Source: Chitinophaga sancti (lineage in GTDB: Bacteria > Bacteroidota > Bacteroidia > Chitinophagales > Chitinophagaceae). Taken from it: DNA of 64,000 nt. The DNA is taken from the NCBI RefSeq assembly GCF_034087045.1, contig NZ_CP139247.1, positions 2,816,001 through 2,880,000 on the forward strand, in the 5' to 3' direction. Below the pieces are notes generated by a model. That model was not told the origin of the DNA and made no database searches. It worked only from the letters and a program-made list of their open reading frames with translations. This document shows, one piece after another, positions 48,428 through 57,883 of the stretch. Made by a program: the position numbers and the translations under genes. The number at the start of each line of letters is the position of its first letter. Within the stretch, counting starts at the first letter, position 1.

Positions 48428-50683
48428 ATGTTATATAGACTTTTGTTATCCTGTTTATTGATTGCCTGTTTGAAAACGGATGCGCAGCTGGTGTGGAATA
48501 CCCAAAGCCAGCATGCGGGCGAATCTATGCCGTGTGGAGGTGGGGATATTGGGTTGAATGTGTGGGTAGAAAAGGGAGATCTCCTATTTTATTTATCACG
48601 CAGCGGTACGTTTGATGAGAATAATGCCATGCTTAAGTTGGGAAGGGTAAGAATACGTGTAGAAGGCAGGCCGTTTGACAAGGGAGACTTCACGCAGGAG
48701 TTGCACTTGCAGGATGGGAGCGTGATTGTAAGTGGAGGCGGGGTACGCATCGTATTGTGGGTAGATGTATTTCACCCGGTGGTGCATGTGAGTATGGAAA
48801 GTAAAACAGCCGTGCGGATGAGTGCTGTTTATGAATCATGGAGATATGAGGATCATGTTATTACTGATGCGGTAGAGTGCAGGGCTAATTCATACAAGGT
48901 ATTACAACCTTTTCCGGTTACGACTTATAAGGATACTGTTTCTTTTGTGGAAAACAGGGTACAGTTTTATCATCGCAACAGAGATGATAAGGAGGATATT
49001 TTTGATTATACAGTGCGGATGGAAGGAATGTCTGCTGTGAAGGATCAGTTATATAACCCAATCCGGCATAATACTTTTGGAGGAATTATGCAGGGGAAAG
49101 GAATGGTAGCAGGGGATCGTACTGCTGGTCAATATGCAGATACAAAATACCGGGGGTGGGAATTGAGAACATCCAGGCCGGTAAAGTCGCAGGAAATAAC
49201 AATAGGACTGCATGTAGCACAGACGAATACATCAAAGGAATGGGAAGAAGGGCTGCGGGCATTAATAAAGGAACCAGGGCCTGTATCGGTAGAGACATCA
49301 ATGGAGTCGTCTTTGGAGCGGCGACGCAGCATCAAATGGTGGAAACAATTCTGGACCCGTAGCTATATTCATATTGATAGTAAAGACGCTGCTGTTCGTA
49401 CAATAGGCCGTAATTATGAACTATTCCGTTATCAGTTAGCCTGCAATGCATATGGTGAATGGCCTACAAAATTCAACGGCGGCTTATTCACATTTGATCC
49501 TTGTTATGTAGATAGCAGTAAACATTTTTCCCCTGACTTCAGGGCATGGGGTGGAGGTACCATGACCGCGCAAAATCAACGACTGGTTTATTTCCCCATG
49601 TTGAAAAACGGAGATGGAGATATGTTGAAAGCACAATTTGATTTTTACCTGCGCATATTACACAATGCATCTTTGCGTAGCAGGGTGTATTGGAACCATG
49701 GCGGGGCGTGCTTTACGGAGCAAATAGAAAATTTTGGTCTGCCCAATGTAACGGAGTACCACCCGAAAAGACCGGCTGGTACTGACCCCGGTGTAGAATA
49801 CAATAAATGGTTGGAGTACGAATGGGAAACGGTGTTTGAGTTTTGTCTGATGATGTTGGATGAGCAGCGATATGATGGTGTGAATTTACAAAAATACCTG
49901 CCGTTTATAGATAGTTGTTTGTCTTTTTATGATGCACATTATCACAAATTCGATGCACAGGGGCATTATATATTTTATCCTACTTCTGCTGCGGAGACGT
50001 ATAAGCTAACTTATAATTCCACTACTGTGATAGCAGCGATGCAGACGATTTTACAAAGATTAATATTGGTTGCACCTGATCCAAAATGGGATACGATGCT
50101 GGCGCATTTGCCACCCATTCCTTTAGGTGAATATGAAGGTCATACCACCATTTTGCCAGCAGAGAAATGGGACAGGATTCAGAACAGGGAAACGCCACAA
50201 CTTTATCCTGTATTTCCCTGGGGGATTTATGGCATTGGAAAACATGGATTGGATACGGCTATTAATACTTATAAATACGATCCTCAGGCAGTGGCGCAAT
50301 GGGATTATACAGGTTGGAAACAGTATTCCATCTTTGCTGCCAGATTGGGGCTGACAGCAGATGCGGCAAAATTAAGTGGATGGAAATTTAAAGATGGGCC
50401 ACATCGTTTTTCTACATTCTGGGGCCCGGGTTTTGACTGGACACCGGATCATAATTGGGGAGGATCAGCCATGATAGGGGTGCAGGAAATGCTGCTACAA
50501 ACGGATGACAGAAAAATTTATTTATTACCCGCATGGCCGGGAGAGTGGGATGTATCTTTCAAATTGCATGCGCCTTATAAAACGACTGTGGAGGCAGTGG
50601 TGAAAGGGGGGAAGGTTGTGTCATTGAAAGTAAACCCGAAGGAAAGGGAGAAAGATGTTATTTACCCAGGCAGGGGGGATTGA
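48428..50683 (+). CDS. DUF5703 glycosidase-like protein, secreted
   Basis: A 751-residue protein. The start at 48428 gives a signal peptide (MLYRLLLSCLLIACLKTDAQ); the longer frame crosses into the divergent regulator's promoter. The N-terminal region matches DUF5703 domains: WNTQSQHAGESMPCGGGDIG, NVWVEKGDLLFYLSRSGTFD and MLKLGRVRIRVE. The C-terminal part resembles the (alpha/alpha)6 barrel of GH95-like enzymes (FNGGLFTFDP, DFRAWGGGTMTAQNQRLVYF, WNHGGACFTEQIENFG). It probably acts on a plant or algal polysaccharide side chain; the substrate is unknown. A degenerate tandem repeat begins in its last codons. Confidence 0.75.
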   Translation: MLYRLLLSCLLIACLKTDAQLVWNTQSQHAGESMPCGGGDIGLNVWVEKGDLLFYLSRSGTFDENNAMLKLGRVRIRVEGRPFDKGDFTQELHLQDGSVIVSGGGVRIVLWVDVFHPVVHVSMESKTAVRMSAVYESWRYEDHVITDAVECRANSYKVLQPFPVTTYKDTVSFVENRVQFYHRNRDDKEDIFDYTVRMEGMSAVKDQLYNPIRHNTFGGIMQGKGMVAGDRTAGQYADTKYRGWELRTSRPVKSQEITIGLHVAQTNTSKEWEEGLRALIKEPGPVSVETSMESSLERRRSIKWWKQFWTRSYIHIDSKDAAVRTIGRNYELFRYQLACNAYGEWPTKFNGGLFTFDPCYVDSSKHFSPDFRAWGGGTMTAQNQRLVYFPMLKNGDGDMLKAQFDFYLRILHNASLRSRVYWNHGGACFTEQIENFGLPNVTEYHPKRPAGTDPGVEYNKWLEYEWETVFEFCLMMLDEQRYDGVNLQKYLPFIDSCLSFYDAHYHKFDAQGHYIFYPTSAAETYKLTYNSTTVIAAMQTILQRLILVAPDPKWDTMLAHLPPIPLGEYEGHTTILPAEKWDRIQNRETPQLYPVFPWGIYGIGKHGLDTAINTYKYDPQAVAQWDYTGWKQYSIFAARLGLTADAAKLSGWKFKDGPHRFSTFWGPGFDWTPDHNWGGSAMIGVQEMLLQTDDRKIYLLPAWPGEWDVSFKLHAPYKTTVEAVVKGGKVVSLKVNPKEREKDVIYPGRGD

Positions 50684-50779
50684 TCTGTGAAAGTAACCCC
50701 GGCAGCAACGGAGTAGGATGTTATTTACCCGGACCGGGGGTTGTGATTGATCTCTGAAAGTATTCCCGGCAGTAAAGAG
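50625..50779 (+). repeat. Degenerate tandem repeat at the 3' end of DUF5703 gene
   Basis: Three copies begin TGAAAGTA at 50625, 50688 and 50755. Copies one and two share GATGTTATTTACCC, a G-rich core and TTGATCT; copy three is partial but keeps CCCGGCAG. The period is about 63-67 bases. Copy one is coding, the others lie past the stop. Confidence 0.65.
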
Positions 50780-50850
50780 CTGATCAATCCAAACTGTGGT
50801 GGCATATGATTTGATTTACCTTATTTATCCCCAAATGGATAGCAAAAGAT

Positions 50851-52338
50851 ATGCAAAACGGTACGATGATCCAGTATTTCCACTGGTATACTTCCGCAGA
50901 TGGCAGTTTATGGAAAGAAGTAAGCAAGAATGCCAAAGCCCTGGCTGCGATGGGCATCAACGCCGTATGGCTTCCTCCTGCATATAAAGGAGCCGATGGC
51001 GCTAACAGCCATGGTTATGACACTTACGATAAGTACGACCTGGGCGAGTTTGATCAGAAAGGATCTGTACGTACCAGATTCGGTACCAAAGACGAATATA
51101 TTGCCGCCGCAAAAGCCATACATGATGCAGGCATGCAACTGTATGTGGATATAGTGGCCAATCATATGATAGGCGCAGATGAAACAGAGAAAGTGACAGT
51201 GCGGAAGGTAGATATGGAAAACAGGAATAAATTCATTTCTGAGCCTTACGAAATAGAAGCCTACACCAAATTTACCTTTCCGGGCAGGAAAGGACAATAT
51301 TCACAGTTTATATGGGATCACCGGTGTTTTACAGGTATCGACTATGCTGCAGATACGCAGGAGAGCGGGATCTTTACCATTCAGAACGAATATGGAGAAG
51401 GTTGGGAAGAGGTCGTGGATGATGAAAAAGGCAACTTCGATTATTTGATGGGTGCCGATGTGGAATTCCGTAATCCCGAGGTGAGGGAAGAATTTAGGAG
51501 ATGGGGAGAATGGTATTATGATATTGTGAAATTCGATGGATTCAGATTGGATGCAGTAAAGCACATTACCCCTGACTTTTTCAAGGAATGGCTGGAGCAG
51601 ATGCGGCAACATACAGGACGGGAAATGTTTGCAGTAGGGGAGTATTGGGCACCTGGGCACCTGGATTTATTATTGAAATATATAGATGCTACAGAGGGAA
51701 GAATGTCATTGTTTGATTCTTCTCTGCATCATAACCTGCATCATGCATCAAAGAGTGGAAAAGATTATGATCTGAGTAAAATACTGGATGATTCGCTGGT
51801 GACCACCAAGCCTTTTCTGGCGGTGACGGTAGCGGGAAATCATGATACGCAACCTTTGCAGGCGCTGGAGGCCCCCCTGGATGATTGGTTTAAACCATTG
51901 GCGTATGCGTTGATCTTGTTGAGAGAGCATGGTTATCCATGTGTATTTTATGCAGATCTGTATGGGGCAGAGTATACTGATAAGGATGGAGAGGGGAATG
52001 ATTGCCATATTTCGATTGCACCGGTATTAGGCCTGGATAAGTTGATTAAGGCAAGGGATCAATATGCGTATGGTATGCAGCGGGATTATTTTGACCATCC
52101 GAATTGTATTGGTTGGACGAGGGAGGGCGATGAGGAGCATGCAGGTGCTGGTTGTGCGGTGGTGATGTCGAATGGGGAAGAGGGGAATAAACATATGGAA
52201 ATAGGGCAACGGCATGCAGGGAAAAAATTCAGGGATATAACGGGTAGCCGGGAAGAGGAGATTACGGTGGGTGAGGATGGTTGGGCAGAATTTACCTGTG
52301 GAGCCGGATCGGTGGCTGTGTGGGCGGAAGCGAGATAG
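50851..52338 (+). CDS. Cytoplasmic alpha-amylase (GH13)
   Basis: A 495-residue enzyme without signal peptide, resembling cytoplasmic AmyS-type alpha-amylases (GH13 subfamily 5): MQNGTMIQYFHWYTSADGSL, GINAVWLPPAYKGADG, YVDIVANHMIGADE. Catalytic residues are Asp234 in GFRLDAVKHI, Glu264 in FAVGEYWAPG and Asp332 in VAGNHDTQPL. It hydrolyses intracellular alpha-1,4-glucans to maltodextrins, which the MalQ encoded at 37 kb could rearrange. It follows the DUF5703 gene by 167 bases that hold a degenerate repeat. Confidence 0.92.
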   Translation: MQNGTMIQYFHWYTSADGSLWKEVSKNAKALAAMGINAVWLPPAYKGADGANSHGYDTYDKYDLGEFDQKGSVRTRFGTKDEYIAAAKAIHDAGMQLYVDIVANHMIGADETEKVTVRKVDMENRNKFISEPYEIEAYTKFTFPGRKGQYSQFIWDHRCFTGIDYAADTQESGIFTIQNEYGEGWEEVVDDEKGNFDYLMGADVEFRNPEVREEFRRWGEWYYDIVKFDGFRLDAVKHITPDFFKEWLEQMRQHTGREMFAVGEYWAPGHLDLLLKYIDATEGRMSLFDSSLHHNLHHASKSGKDYDLSKILDDSLVTTKPFLAVTVAGNHDTQPLQALEAPLDDWFKPLAYALILLREHGYPCVFYADLYGAEYTDKDGEGNDCHISIAPVLGLDKLIKARDQYAYGMQRDYFDHPNCIGWTREGDEEHAGAGCAVVMSNGEEGNKHMEIGQRHAGKKFRDITGSREEEITVGEDGWAEFTCGAGSVAVWAEAR

Positions 52339-52512
52339 AAACGGAGATGAATTGAAAGGTATACTTAATCAAACAGAGATAAATGGAAAACGGAATCATA
52401 ATCAGTTAATAAGACGTAACAAATAAAAGCCCCTGTAAACCCGGCCAATTATATGGAAGGTAACCACCCAAGGGCTAAAACTTTTTATCTTTACGCTCTC
52501 TAAACCTGAATT

Positions 52513-54033
52513 ATGACCAAAATCCTTTGTCTCTCACTGGCGCTGTCATGCAGCATACTCAGCCATTTAAACGCACAAAATAAAGAATTTAAAAACGACG
52601 CACCCATTTCACCCAGCCGGATCCTGAAAATCGACTCCGCTGTAGTGACCCATCACGAAGTCACTATCAAAGGCCAACGCGTTCCTTACTCCGCTCAGGC
52701 AGGCAGCATGCCTATCTGGGACGAAGATGGCCGCCCACTGGCAGGTGTGTTCTACACTTATTACGAAAGGGAAGACATCAAGGATAAATCAAACCGCCCA
52801 CTGGTTATCTCTTTCAACGGAGGACCCGGCACCCCTTCTGTCTGGATGGAAATTGGTTATACCGGTCCCCGTCTTCTCAACATCGATGATGAAGGTTATC
52901 CTGTGCAGCCATTCGGTATGCGCGAAAACCCAAATTCCATCCTGGATGTGGCAGATATCGTTTACGTAGACCCTGTGAATACAGGTTATTCCCGCCCTGT
53001 GAGCAAAGATGTTCCCGGTTCCCGCTTTTACGGCGTAAATGCAGATATCAAATACCTGGCAGAATGGATCAATACTTTCGTAACCCGCAAAGGCCGTTGG
53101 GCCTCTCCTAAATTCCTGATCGGCGAAAGCTATGGTACTACCCGTGTATCTGGTTTAGCACTGGAACTGCAGGATGAACAATGGATGTACCTGAACGGTG
53201 TCGTGCTCGTATCTCCAACCGATTTAGGTATTGAACGCAGTGGTCCGCTGGATCAGGCACTGAGCCTTCCTTACTATGCGGCTACGGCATGGTATCACAA
53301 AAAACTCCCTGCAGACCTGCAATCCAAAGATCTTAATGATGTATTGCCGGAAGTAGAAAACTTTACCATCAATGAACTGGTGCCTGCTATATCAAAAGGC
53401 GGCTCTCTGGATGATGCACAACGGAAAGCACTGGCTCAACGTATGAGCCGCTACAGTGGATTATCTGCACAGGTGTTCCTGGAAAATAACCTCATCGTTT
53501 CCTATAACTTATTCTGGAAAGAATTACTGCGTGACCAGGGTTATACCATTGGCCGCCTCGATTCAAGATACAAAGGTCTGGATAAGCAAAATGGTGGTAG
53601 CAGACCTGATTACAATGCAGAACTGACTGCATGGTTACAGGCTTTTACCCCTGCTATCAACATTTACCTGCGTGATGAACTGGAATATAAAACTGATCTG
53701 AAATATAACATGTTCGGACAGGTATGGCCATGGGATAATCAGAATAATAAAACTGGCGAAAACCTGCGTCAGGCAATTGCACAGAATCCTTTCCTGCACC
53801 TGCTGGTACAATCTGGTTACTATGACGGAGCCTGTGATTATTTCAATGCAAAGTATAGCATCTGGCAACTGGATCCAGGCGGTAAACTGAAAAGCCGTAT
53901 CAAATGGGAAGGTTATAGAAGTGGACATATGATGTACCTGCGCAAAGACGATCTGGCTACTGCTACAGAGAACCTCAGGAAATTTATTAAAGAGGCAACA
54001 CCAGCTAAGGGTACGCCTGCTAAATATGAATAA
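52513..54033 (+). CDS. S10 family serine carboxypeptidase, secreted
   Basis: A 506-residue protein with a signal peptide (MTKILCLSLALSCSILSHLN followed by AQ). The alpha/beta-hydrolase motifs of carboxypeptidase Y relatives are present: oxyanion region VISFNGGPGTPSVWMEIGYT, VDPVNTGYSRPV, nucleophile Ser206 in LIGESYGTTRVSGLA and His472 in YRSGHMMYL, with an Asp in QSGYYDGACDY. It should remove C-terminal residues from peptides in the periplasm. It is monocistronic and ends at a perfect terminator. Confidence 0.9.
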   Translation: MTKILCLSLALSCSILSHLNAQNKEFKNDAPISPSRILKIDSAVVTHHEVTIKGQRVPYSAQAGSMPIWDEDGRPLAGVFYTYYEREDIKDKSNRPLVISFNGGPGTPSVWMEIGYTGPRLLNIDDEGYPVQPFGMRENPNSILDVADIVYVDPVNTGYSRPVSKDVPGSRFYGVNADIKYLAEWINTFVTRKGRWASPKFLIGESYGTTRVSGLALELQDEQWMYLNGVVLVSPTDLGIERSGPLDQALSLPYYAATAWYHKKLPADLQSKDLNDVLPEVENFTINELVPAISKGGSLDDAQRKALAQRMSRYSGLSAQVFLENNLIVSYNLFWKELLRDQGYTIGRLDSRYKGLDKQNGGSRPDYNAELTAWLQAFTPAINIYLRDELEYKTDLKYNMFGQVWPWDNQNNKTGENLRQAIAQNPFLHLLVQSGYYDGACDYFNAKYSIWQLDPGGKLKSRIKWEGYRSGHMMYLRKDDLATATENLRKFIKEATPAKGTPAKYE

Positions 54034-54040
54034 CTTTTTT

Positions 54041-54081
54041 AAACAGACTGTATCATCATTACGATACAGTCTGTTTTTATT
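54041..54081 (+). terminator. Terminator after S10 peptidase gene
   Basis: AAACAGACTGTATC pairs perfectly with GATACAGTCTGTTT around an eight-base loop, followed by a T-run. Confidence 0.9.
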
Positions 54082-54138
54082 AGGGTACCTGGTGGAAACA
54101 GCCAGACCTTAAATACACTCTCTTCTTTTTGAATCACT

Positions 54139-54708
54139 ATGGAAAGACTGCTACAACATGTACAACGCTTTGTAGAATTAAACAGCGAGGAACAGGAGCT
54201 GTTATTATCCTGCATGAGATATGAAGAAGTGAGTAAGAAAACACATTTGCTCAAACAGGGAAAGATCTGTACAGGAAGATATTTTGTAATAAAAGGATTG
54301 TTGCGGCAGTATATCGTCGGGGAAAACGACGCAGAGCAGATTACGCATTTTGCACTGGAAAACTGGTGGATAGCGGATTATGATAGTTTGGAGCGTAGAC
54401 AGCCTTCGGAGTTTTTTATACAGGCAGTGGAGCCTACTGAATTGCTGGTGTTGGATAAGGAAAAGGAAGATGAATTGTTTAGGCAGGTACCTAAAATGGA
54501 GCGGTATTTCAGATTGGTCTTACAGCGATCTTATGCGGCTTCTATGATGCGGATTAAGTATATTTTTACCACGAGTGGAGAGGAAAGATATAATCATTTT
54601 AATAGTTTGTTCCCGGAGTTTATACAGCGTATTCCCCAATACATGTTAGCTTCTTACCTGGGGTTTAGTGCAGAGTTTTTAAGCAAGATCAGGGCAAAAA
54701 GATCTTGA
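54139..54708 (+). CDS. Crp/Fnr family transcriptional regulator
   Basis: A 189-residue protein with a cyclic-nucleotide-binding-type jelly roll (KTHLLKQGKICTGRYFVIKG, LLRQYIVGENDAEQITHFAL) and a C-terminal helical DNA-binding part (IPQYMLASYLGFSAEFLSKI). There is no Cys cluster for an Fnr-type iron-sulphur centre, so it should respond to a small ligand or act constitutively. It lies 65 bases before the AhpD-like gene, which it probably controls through the palindrome overlapping its own stop codon. Confidence 0.88.
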   Translation: MERLLQHVQRFVELNSEEQELLLSCMRYEEVSKKTHLLKQGKICTGRYFVIKGLLRQYIVGENDAEQITHFALENWWIADYDSLERRQPSEFFIQAVEPTELLVLDKEKEDELFRQVPKMERYFRLVLQRSYAASMMRIKYIFTTSGEERYNHFNSLFPEFIQRIPQYMLASYLGFSAEFLSKIRAKRS

Positions 54709-54720
54709 ACTAGTTCAAGA
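54703..54720. promoter_or_regulatory. FNR-like palindrome before AhpD-like gene
   Basis: TCTTGAACTAGTTCAAGA is a perfect 18-bp dyad containing TTGA-N6-TCAA, the half-site spacing of FNR boxes. It overlaps the stop codon of the Crp/Fnr gene and lies about 20 bases upstream of a CAACTTTG -7-like element. With TTTT after it, it could also act as a weak terminator. Confidence 0.55.
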
Positions 54721-54773
54721 TTTTCAAGGGCAATTCTACCCCAACTTTGTGTCAACAACAAAAACAAATTGAC

Positions 54774-55211
54774 ATGCAAAACAGAATTGACATTAGTAAA
54801 GTAGAACCTGAAGCTTACAAAGTGATGATGGCTTTTGAGAAATATGTACATGGTACAAAGTTGACACCTATTCAACGCGAGTTGATAAAGATAAGAACAT
54901 CACAAATTAATGGTTGCGCGTATTGTCTGGATATGCATACAAAAGATGCAAGAAAGTTAGGCGAGACAGAGCAAAGGATTTATACATTATCAGCGTGGAG
55001 GGAAACTCCTTTTTTTACAGCAGAAGAAAGAGCTATATTGGCACTGGTAGAGGAAGTAACGGAAATTAGTAAAGGTCATGTAAAGGATGAAACGTATACA
55101 GCGGCAGCAAAGGTATTAGATGACCAGACGATTGCCCAGGTGATCATGGCGACGATAGTGATAAATAGTTGGAACAGAATAGGAATAGCGACTAATATGC
55201 AGCCTGCGTGA
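54774..55211 (+). CDS. Carboxymuconolactone decarboxylase/AhpD-like protein
   Basis: A 145-residue all-helical protein. The start at 54774 (MQNRIDISKVEPEAYKVMMA) was chosen; nine extra upstream residues look non-coding. The CxxC redox motif lies in NGCAYCLDMHTKDARKLGE, as in AhpD-type alkylhydroperoxidases, with the accompanying His. It probably reduces peroxides or acts as a thiol redox protein. The linked Crp/Fnr gene is a typical partner of such proteins in Bacteroidota. Confidence 0.88.
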   Translation: MQNRIDISKVEPEAYKVMMAFEKYVHGTKLTPIQRELIKIRTSQINGCAYCLDMHTKDARKLGETEQRIYTLSAWRETPFFTAEERAILALVEEVTEISKGHVKDETYTAAAKVLDDQTIAQVIMATIVINSWNRIGIATNMQPA

Positions 55212-55264
55212 TGAAACGTAGAAATCCCAACGAATATCCTACAGGAATTAGCTTAAATTTATAG

Positions 55265-55627
55265 ATGAAAACACTCATCACCCTCGAAGAAGTCGCATTC
55301 TTTTTCATTGCGCTTGTATCATTCCATCTACAGTCGGCCTACATCTGGTGGCTATTCCCCGCTTGTCTGTTGTTGCCTGACTTATCTATGTTAGCATACC
55401 TGGCAGGGCCAAAAGCAGGCGCATATGTATATAACTTTGTACATCACCGGGCAGTAGCATTTGTGATCTATTGTTTAGGATGGATGTTGCATAGTGAGTT
55501 TTGGTTGTTTGCAGGAATTATACTTTTTGCGCATTCTTCGATGGATAGGGTGTTTGGGTATGGGTTAAAGTATGTAACAGGATTTGCAGATACACATTTA
55601 GGAAAGATAGGAAAACGCCCCATGTAA
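55265..55627 (+). CDS. DUF4260 membrane protein
   Basis: A 120-residue inner-membrane protein with about four hydrophobic segments and the DUF4260 signatures WWLFPACLLLPDLSMLAYL, GPKAGAYVYNFVHHRAVAF and HSSMDRVFGYGLKYVTGFAD. Its function is unknown. Its stop codon lies in the loop of the terminator hairpin shared with the convergent S9 peptidase gene. Confidence 0.82.
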   Translation: MKTLITLEEVAFFFIALVSFHLQSAYIWWLFPACLLLPDLSMLAYLAGPKAGAYVYNFVHHRAVAFVIYCLGWMLHSEFWLFAGIILFAHSSMDRVFGYGLKYVTGFADTHLGKIGKRPM

Positions 55628-55639
55628 GGGGCGTTTTCC
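55610..55639. terminator. Bidirectional terminator with stop codon in the loop
   Basis: GGAAAACGCCCC and GGGGCGTTTTCC pair perfectly around ATGTAA, whose TAA is the DUF4260 stop. T-runs lie on both strands; it can serve both convergent genes. Confidence 0.8.
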
Positions 55640-55640
55640 A

Positions 55641-57731
55641 TTATTTACCAAGCTGCCTTATTAAGAATTCAGCCGCGGCTTTATTAATCTTGACTTCATT
55701 GCTGTATTTCATCCAGTGATGTGTATCATCTGGAATACTCAGTGTTTCGTAATGCACACCTTTTTGTTCCAACCTATTAATGAGATCGATACTTTGATTG
55801 AAGTTTACATTTCTGTCATCATCTGCATGAATCAATAACACAGGAGATGTCCATGTATCAACATGTGCAACAGGCGATGATTGCCATGCTACTTTCTCTG
55901 CAGTATCAGCATCTGGTGCAGGGGTAGCCGTAGGCGGTGGGGAGAATTGCATCCGGTTATGTACCCCATGAATATCTACGCCGGCTGCAAATAATTTTGA
56001 GTCCCTGCCTAGTGCATGGGCCGTGAGGAAGCCACCATAAGAACCGCCATAAATACCAATTCTTTTAGTATCTACCTGCGATTGTGCCGCCAGCCATTCT
56101 CCTGCAGCTTTCACATCCTGGTATTCGGAAGCACCTAATACCCCTGCACTGGCGGGTTTATGAAACTCATAGCCATAACCAATCCCCAACCTGTAATTGA
56201 TGGCCAAAACAATGAAACCATTATCTACGAGGTATTGATTTAAAGCATAATCAATAGAATAATAATCCATCCAGTGCCAGCCTAATACCATCTGGCGTTG
56301 AGGTCCGCCATGTACATATACAATGGCTGGCTTCCTGGCAGGGCCACCTGCAGGTTGATATAATTGGGCATGAACAGGTGTTCCATCAGGTGCTTTGAAG
56401 ATCACCTGTGTAGGTGTAACCAGTTTTGCAGATGGAAAATCTGAAGGAAGAAGAGAGGCGCCTATCAATGCTGGTTTCCCCTTTCCAAAAGGCATCTTTG
56501 CGGCGAGCAGCGGTTGCTGTGCATTGGAAGTAAATAGGATCACGGTTTGTGCATCGCCTGTTACGACAGGATAAGTTTCAATGCCATCACCGGTAGTGAG
56601 CATTTCCATGGCGGCTTTATCAACCGGTACCCGGGCTATGTGGCGCCGGTCTATATCCTGTGGAGAGGGGCCATTGTTCGCACTAAACACCAGCCATTTT
56701 TTATCGGCCGTCAGCGAGATCTGTTCGCACATAAAGTCGCCGGGAGTGAGTAAAAGCGGGGTGCCACCAGTACCTGGAATGGAATAGAGATGAGGCCATC
56801 CATCATGATAAGACAGGAAAGTTACCCGGTTATTAGCTCCCCAGTGTAGGTTGGTCCCGCCATCGGTAGTAGGAAAAGATCCACTTAATGTAGTAGGTGC
56901 TTTCCACAATAACGTAGAATTCCCGTCACTGATCCTGGCCGTTCTTATTTCCCATGGTTTATGACGCCGGGGCAGGATAGAATCTGTAGCACCGCCGGTA
57001 CCCGGTGTGCGGACAAAGGCAATCTGTTGCCCATCCGGCGACCAGCGGGGTGAATTATCCTGTGAAAACCCGGGTGAGATCCATTGAATAGAAGTGGTAG
57101 GATTTGTATAAACACCAATAAAACTATGACCACTACGATCAGATACAAAAGCGAGTTTGCTACCATCGGGCGACCATTCGAGCGAGCTACTGGTACCTTT
57201 GATACTGAATAAAACCCTTGCAGGTGCAGAGCCATCGACGGCTACGATGTATACCATCCCACCTTTTACAAAGGCAACACTGTCACTGTGAGGTGACAAG
57301 GCTGGAAAATCCCCCTCCGACAATACTTTGGCAGGACCGCCATCAAATGGAACAGACCAGATCTCAGTTTTTGGAGGTATAGGATCATGTGCAGGATTGA
57401 CAGGGTTGAAACCGTCTCTGCCACTATGATCGCCGCCACGGCTATACACGACCCATTTACCATTGTCAGATATGGAGAGGCTGGTGATCTCCTGTCCATC
57501 ATCCTGTGTATAGTTGCTGAGTTTGCGGGGAGAAAAGTCGGGCCCGATGGCCACATAAACATTTCTTTTTCCCTGTTCATTTACAGCCCATGCCACTCTG
57601 GAACCCTGTGCCGAAGCAGTAAGTTCAGAAGGAAAGGGGTAAGCGGTAACGGCTTCCATGGTATAATGTTGGCCATAGGCCATGGAGGCGAAGCATAAAT
57701 AAAAAGCTGTTAGTAAAGATGGTTTGCACAT
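55641..57731 (-). CDS. Secreted S9 family peptidase, second copy
   Basis: A 696-residue protein with a signal peptide (MCKPSLLTAFYLCFASMAYG). An eight-bladed beta-propeller region contains PDGQQIAFVRTP, SSSLEWSPDGSKLAFVSD and LSPHSDSVAFV. The alpha/beta-hydrolase domain has the nucleophile Ser in IGIYGGSYGGFLTAHAL, the acid in IHADDDRNVNF and His in PDDTHHWMKYS. It belongs to the dipeptidyl/acylaminoacyl peptidase group and is only distantly like the S9 enzyme at 15.8 kb. It should cleave short peptides in the periplasm. Confidence 0.9.
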   Translation of the reverse strand: MCKPSLLTAFYLCFASMAYGQHYTMEAVTAYPFPSELTASAQGSRVAWAVNEQGKRNVYVAIGPDFSPRKLSNYTQDDGQEITSLSISDNGKWVVYSRGGDHSGRDGFNPVNPAHDPIPPKTEIWSVPFDGGPAKVLSEGDFPALSPHSDSVAFVKGGMVYIVAVDGSAPARVLFSIKGTSSSLEWSPDGSKLAFVSDRSGHSFIGVYTNPTTSIQWISPGFSQDNSPRWSPDGQQIAFVRTPGTGGATDSILPRRHKPWEIRTARISDGNSTLLWKAPTTLSGSFPTTDGGTNLHWGANNRVTFLSYHDGWPHLYSIPGTGGTPLLLTPGDFMCEQISLTADKKWLVFSANNGPSPQDIDRRHIARVPVDKAAMEMLTTGDGIETYPVVTGDAQTVILFTSNAQQPLLAAKMPFGKGKPALIGASLLPSDFPSAKLVTPTQVIFKAPDGTPVHAQLYQPAGGPARKPAIVYVHGGPQRQMVLGWHWMDYYSIDYALNQYLVDNGFIVLAINYRLGIGYGYEFHKPASAGVLGASEYQDVKAAGEWLAAQSQVDTKRIGIYGGSYGGFLTAHALGRDSKLFAAGVDIHGVHNRMQFSPPPTATPAPDADTAEKVAWQSSPVAHVDTWTSPVLLIHADDDRNVNFNQSIDLINRLEQKGVHYETLSIPDDTHHWMKYSNEVKINKAAAEFLIRQLGK

Positions 57732-57883
57732 GCATTATCTGGTTTACAATGGTGGGTAGGATGGTGGTGGGACTAAGATAATGTCAATTTTTAAAAAATG
57801 CAGCTAAACATCGCTGAAGCAAGATACATCAGCGATATTTAGTTGGACCTGCAATGATTAAGCAAAAACCAATTACAGTGGAA

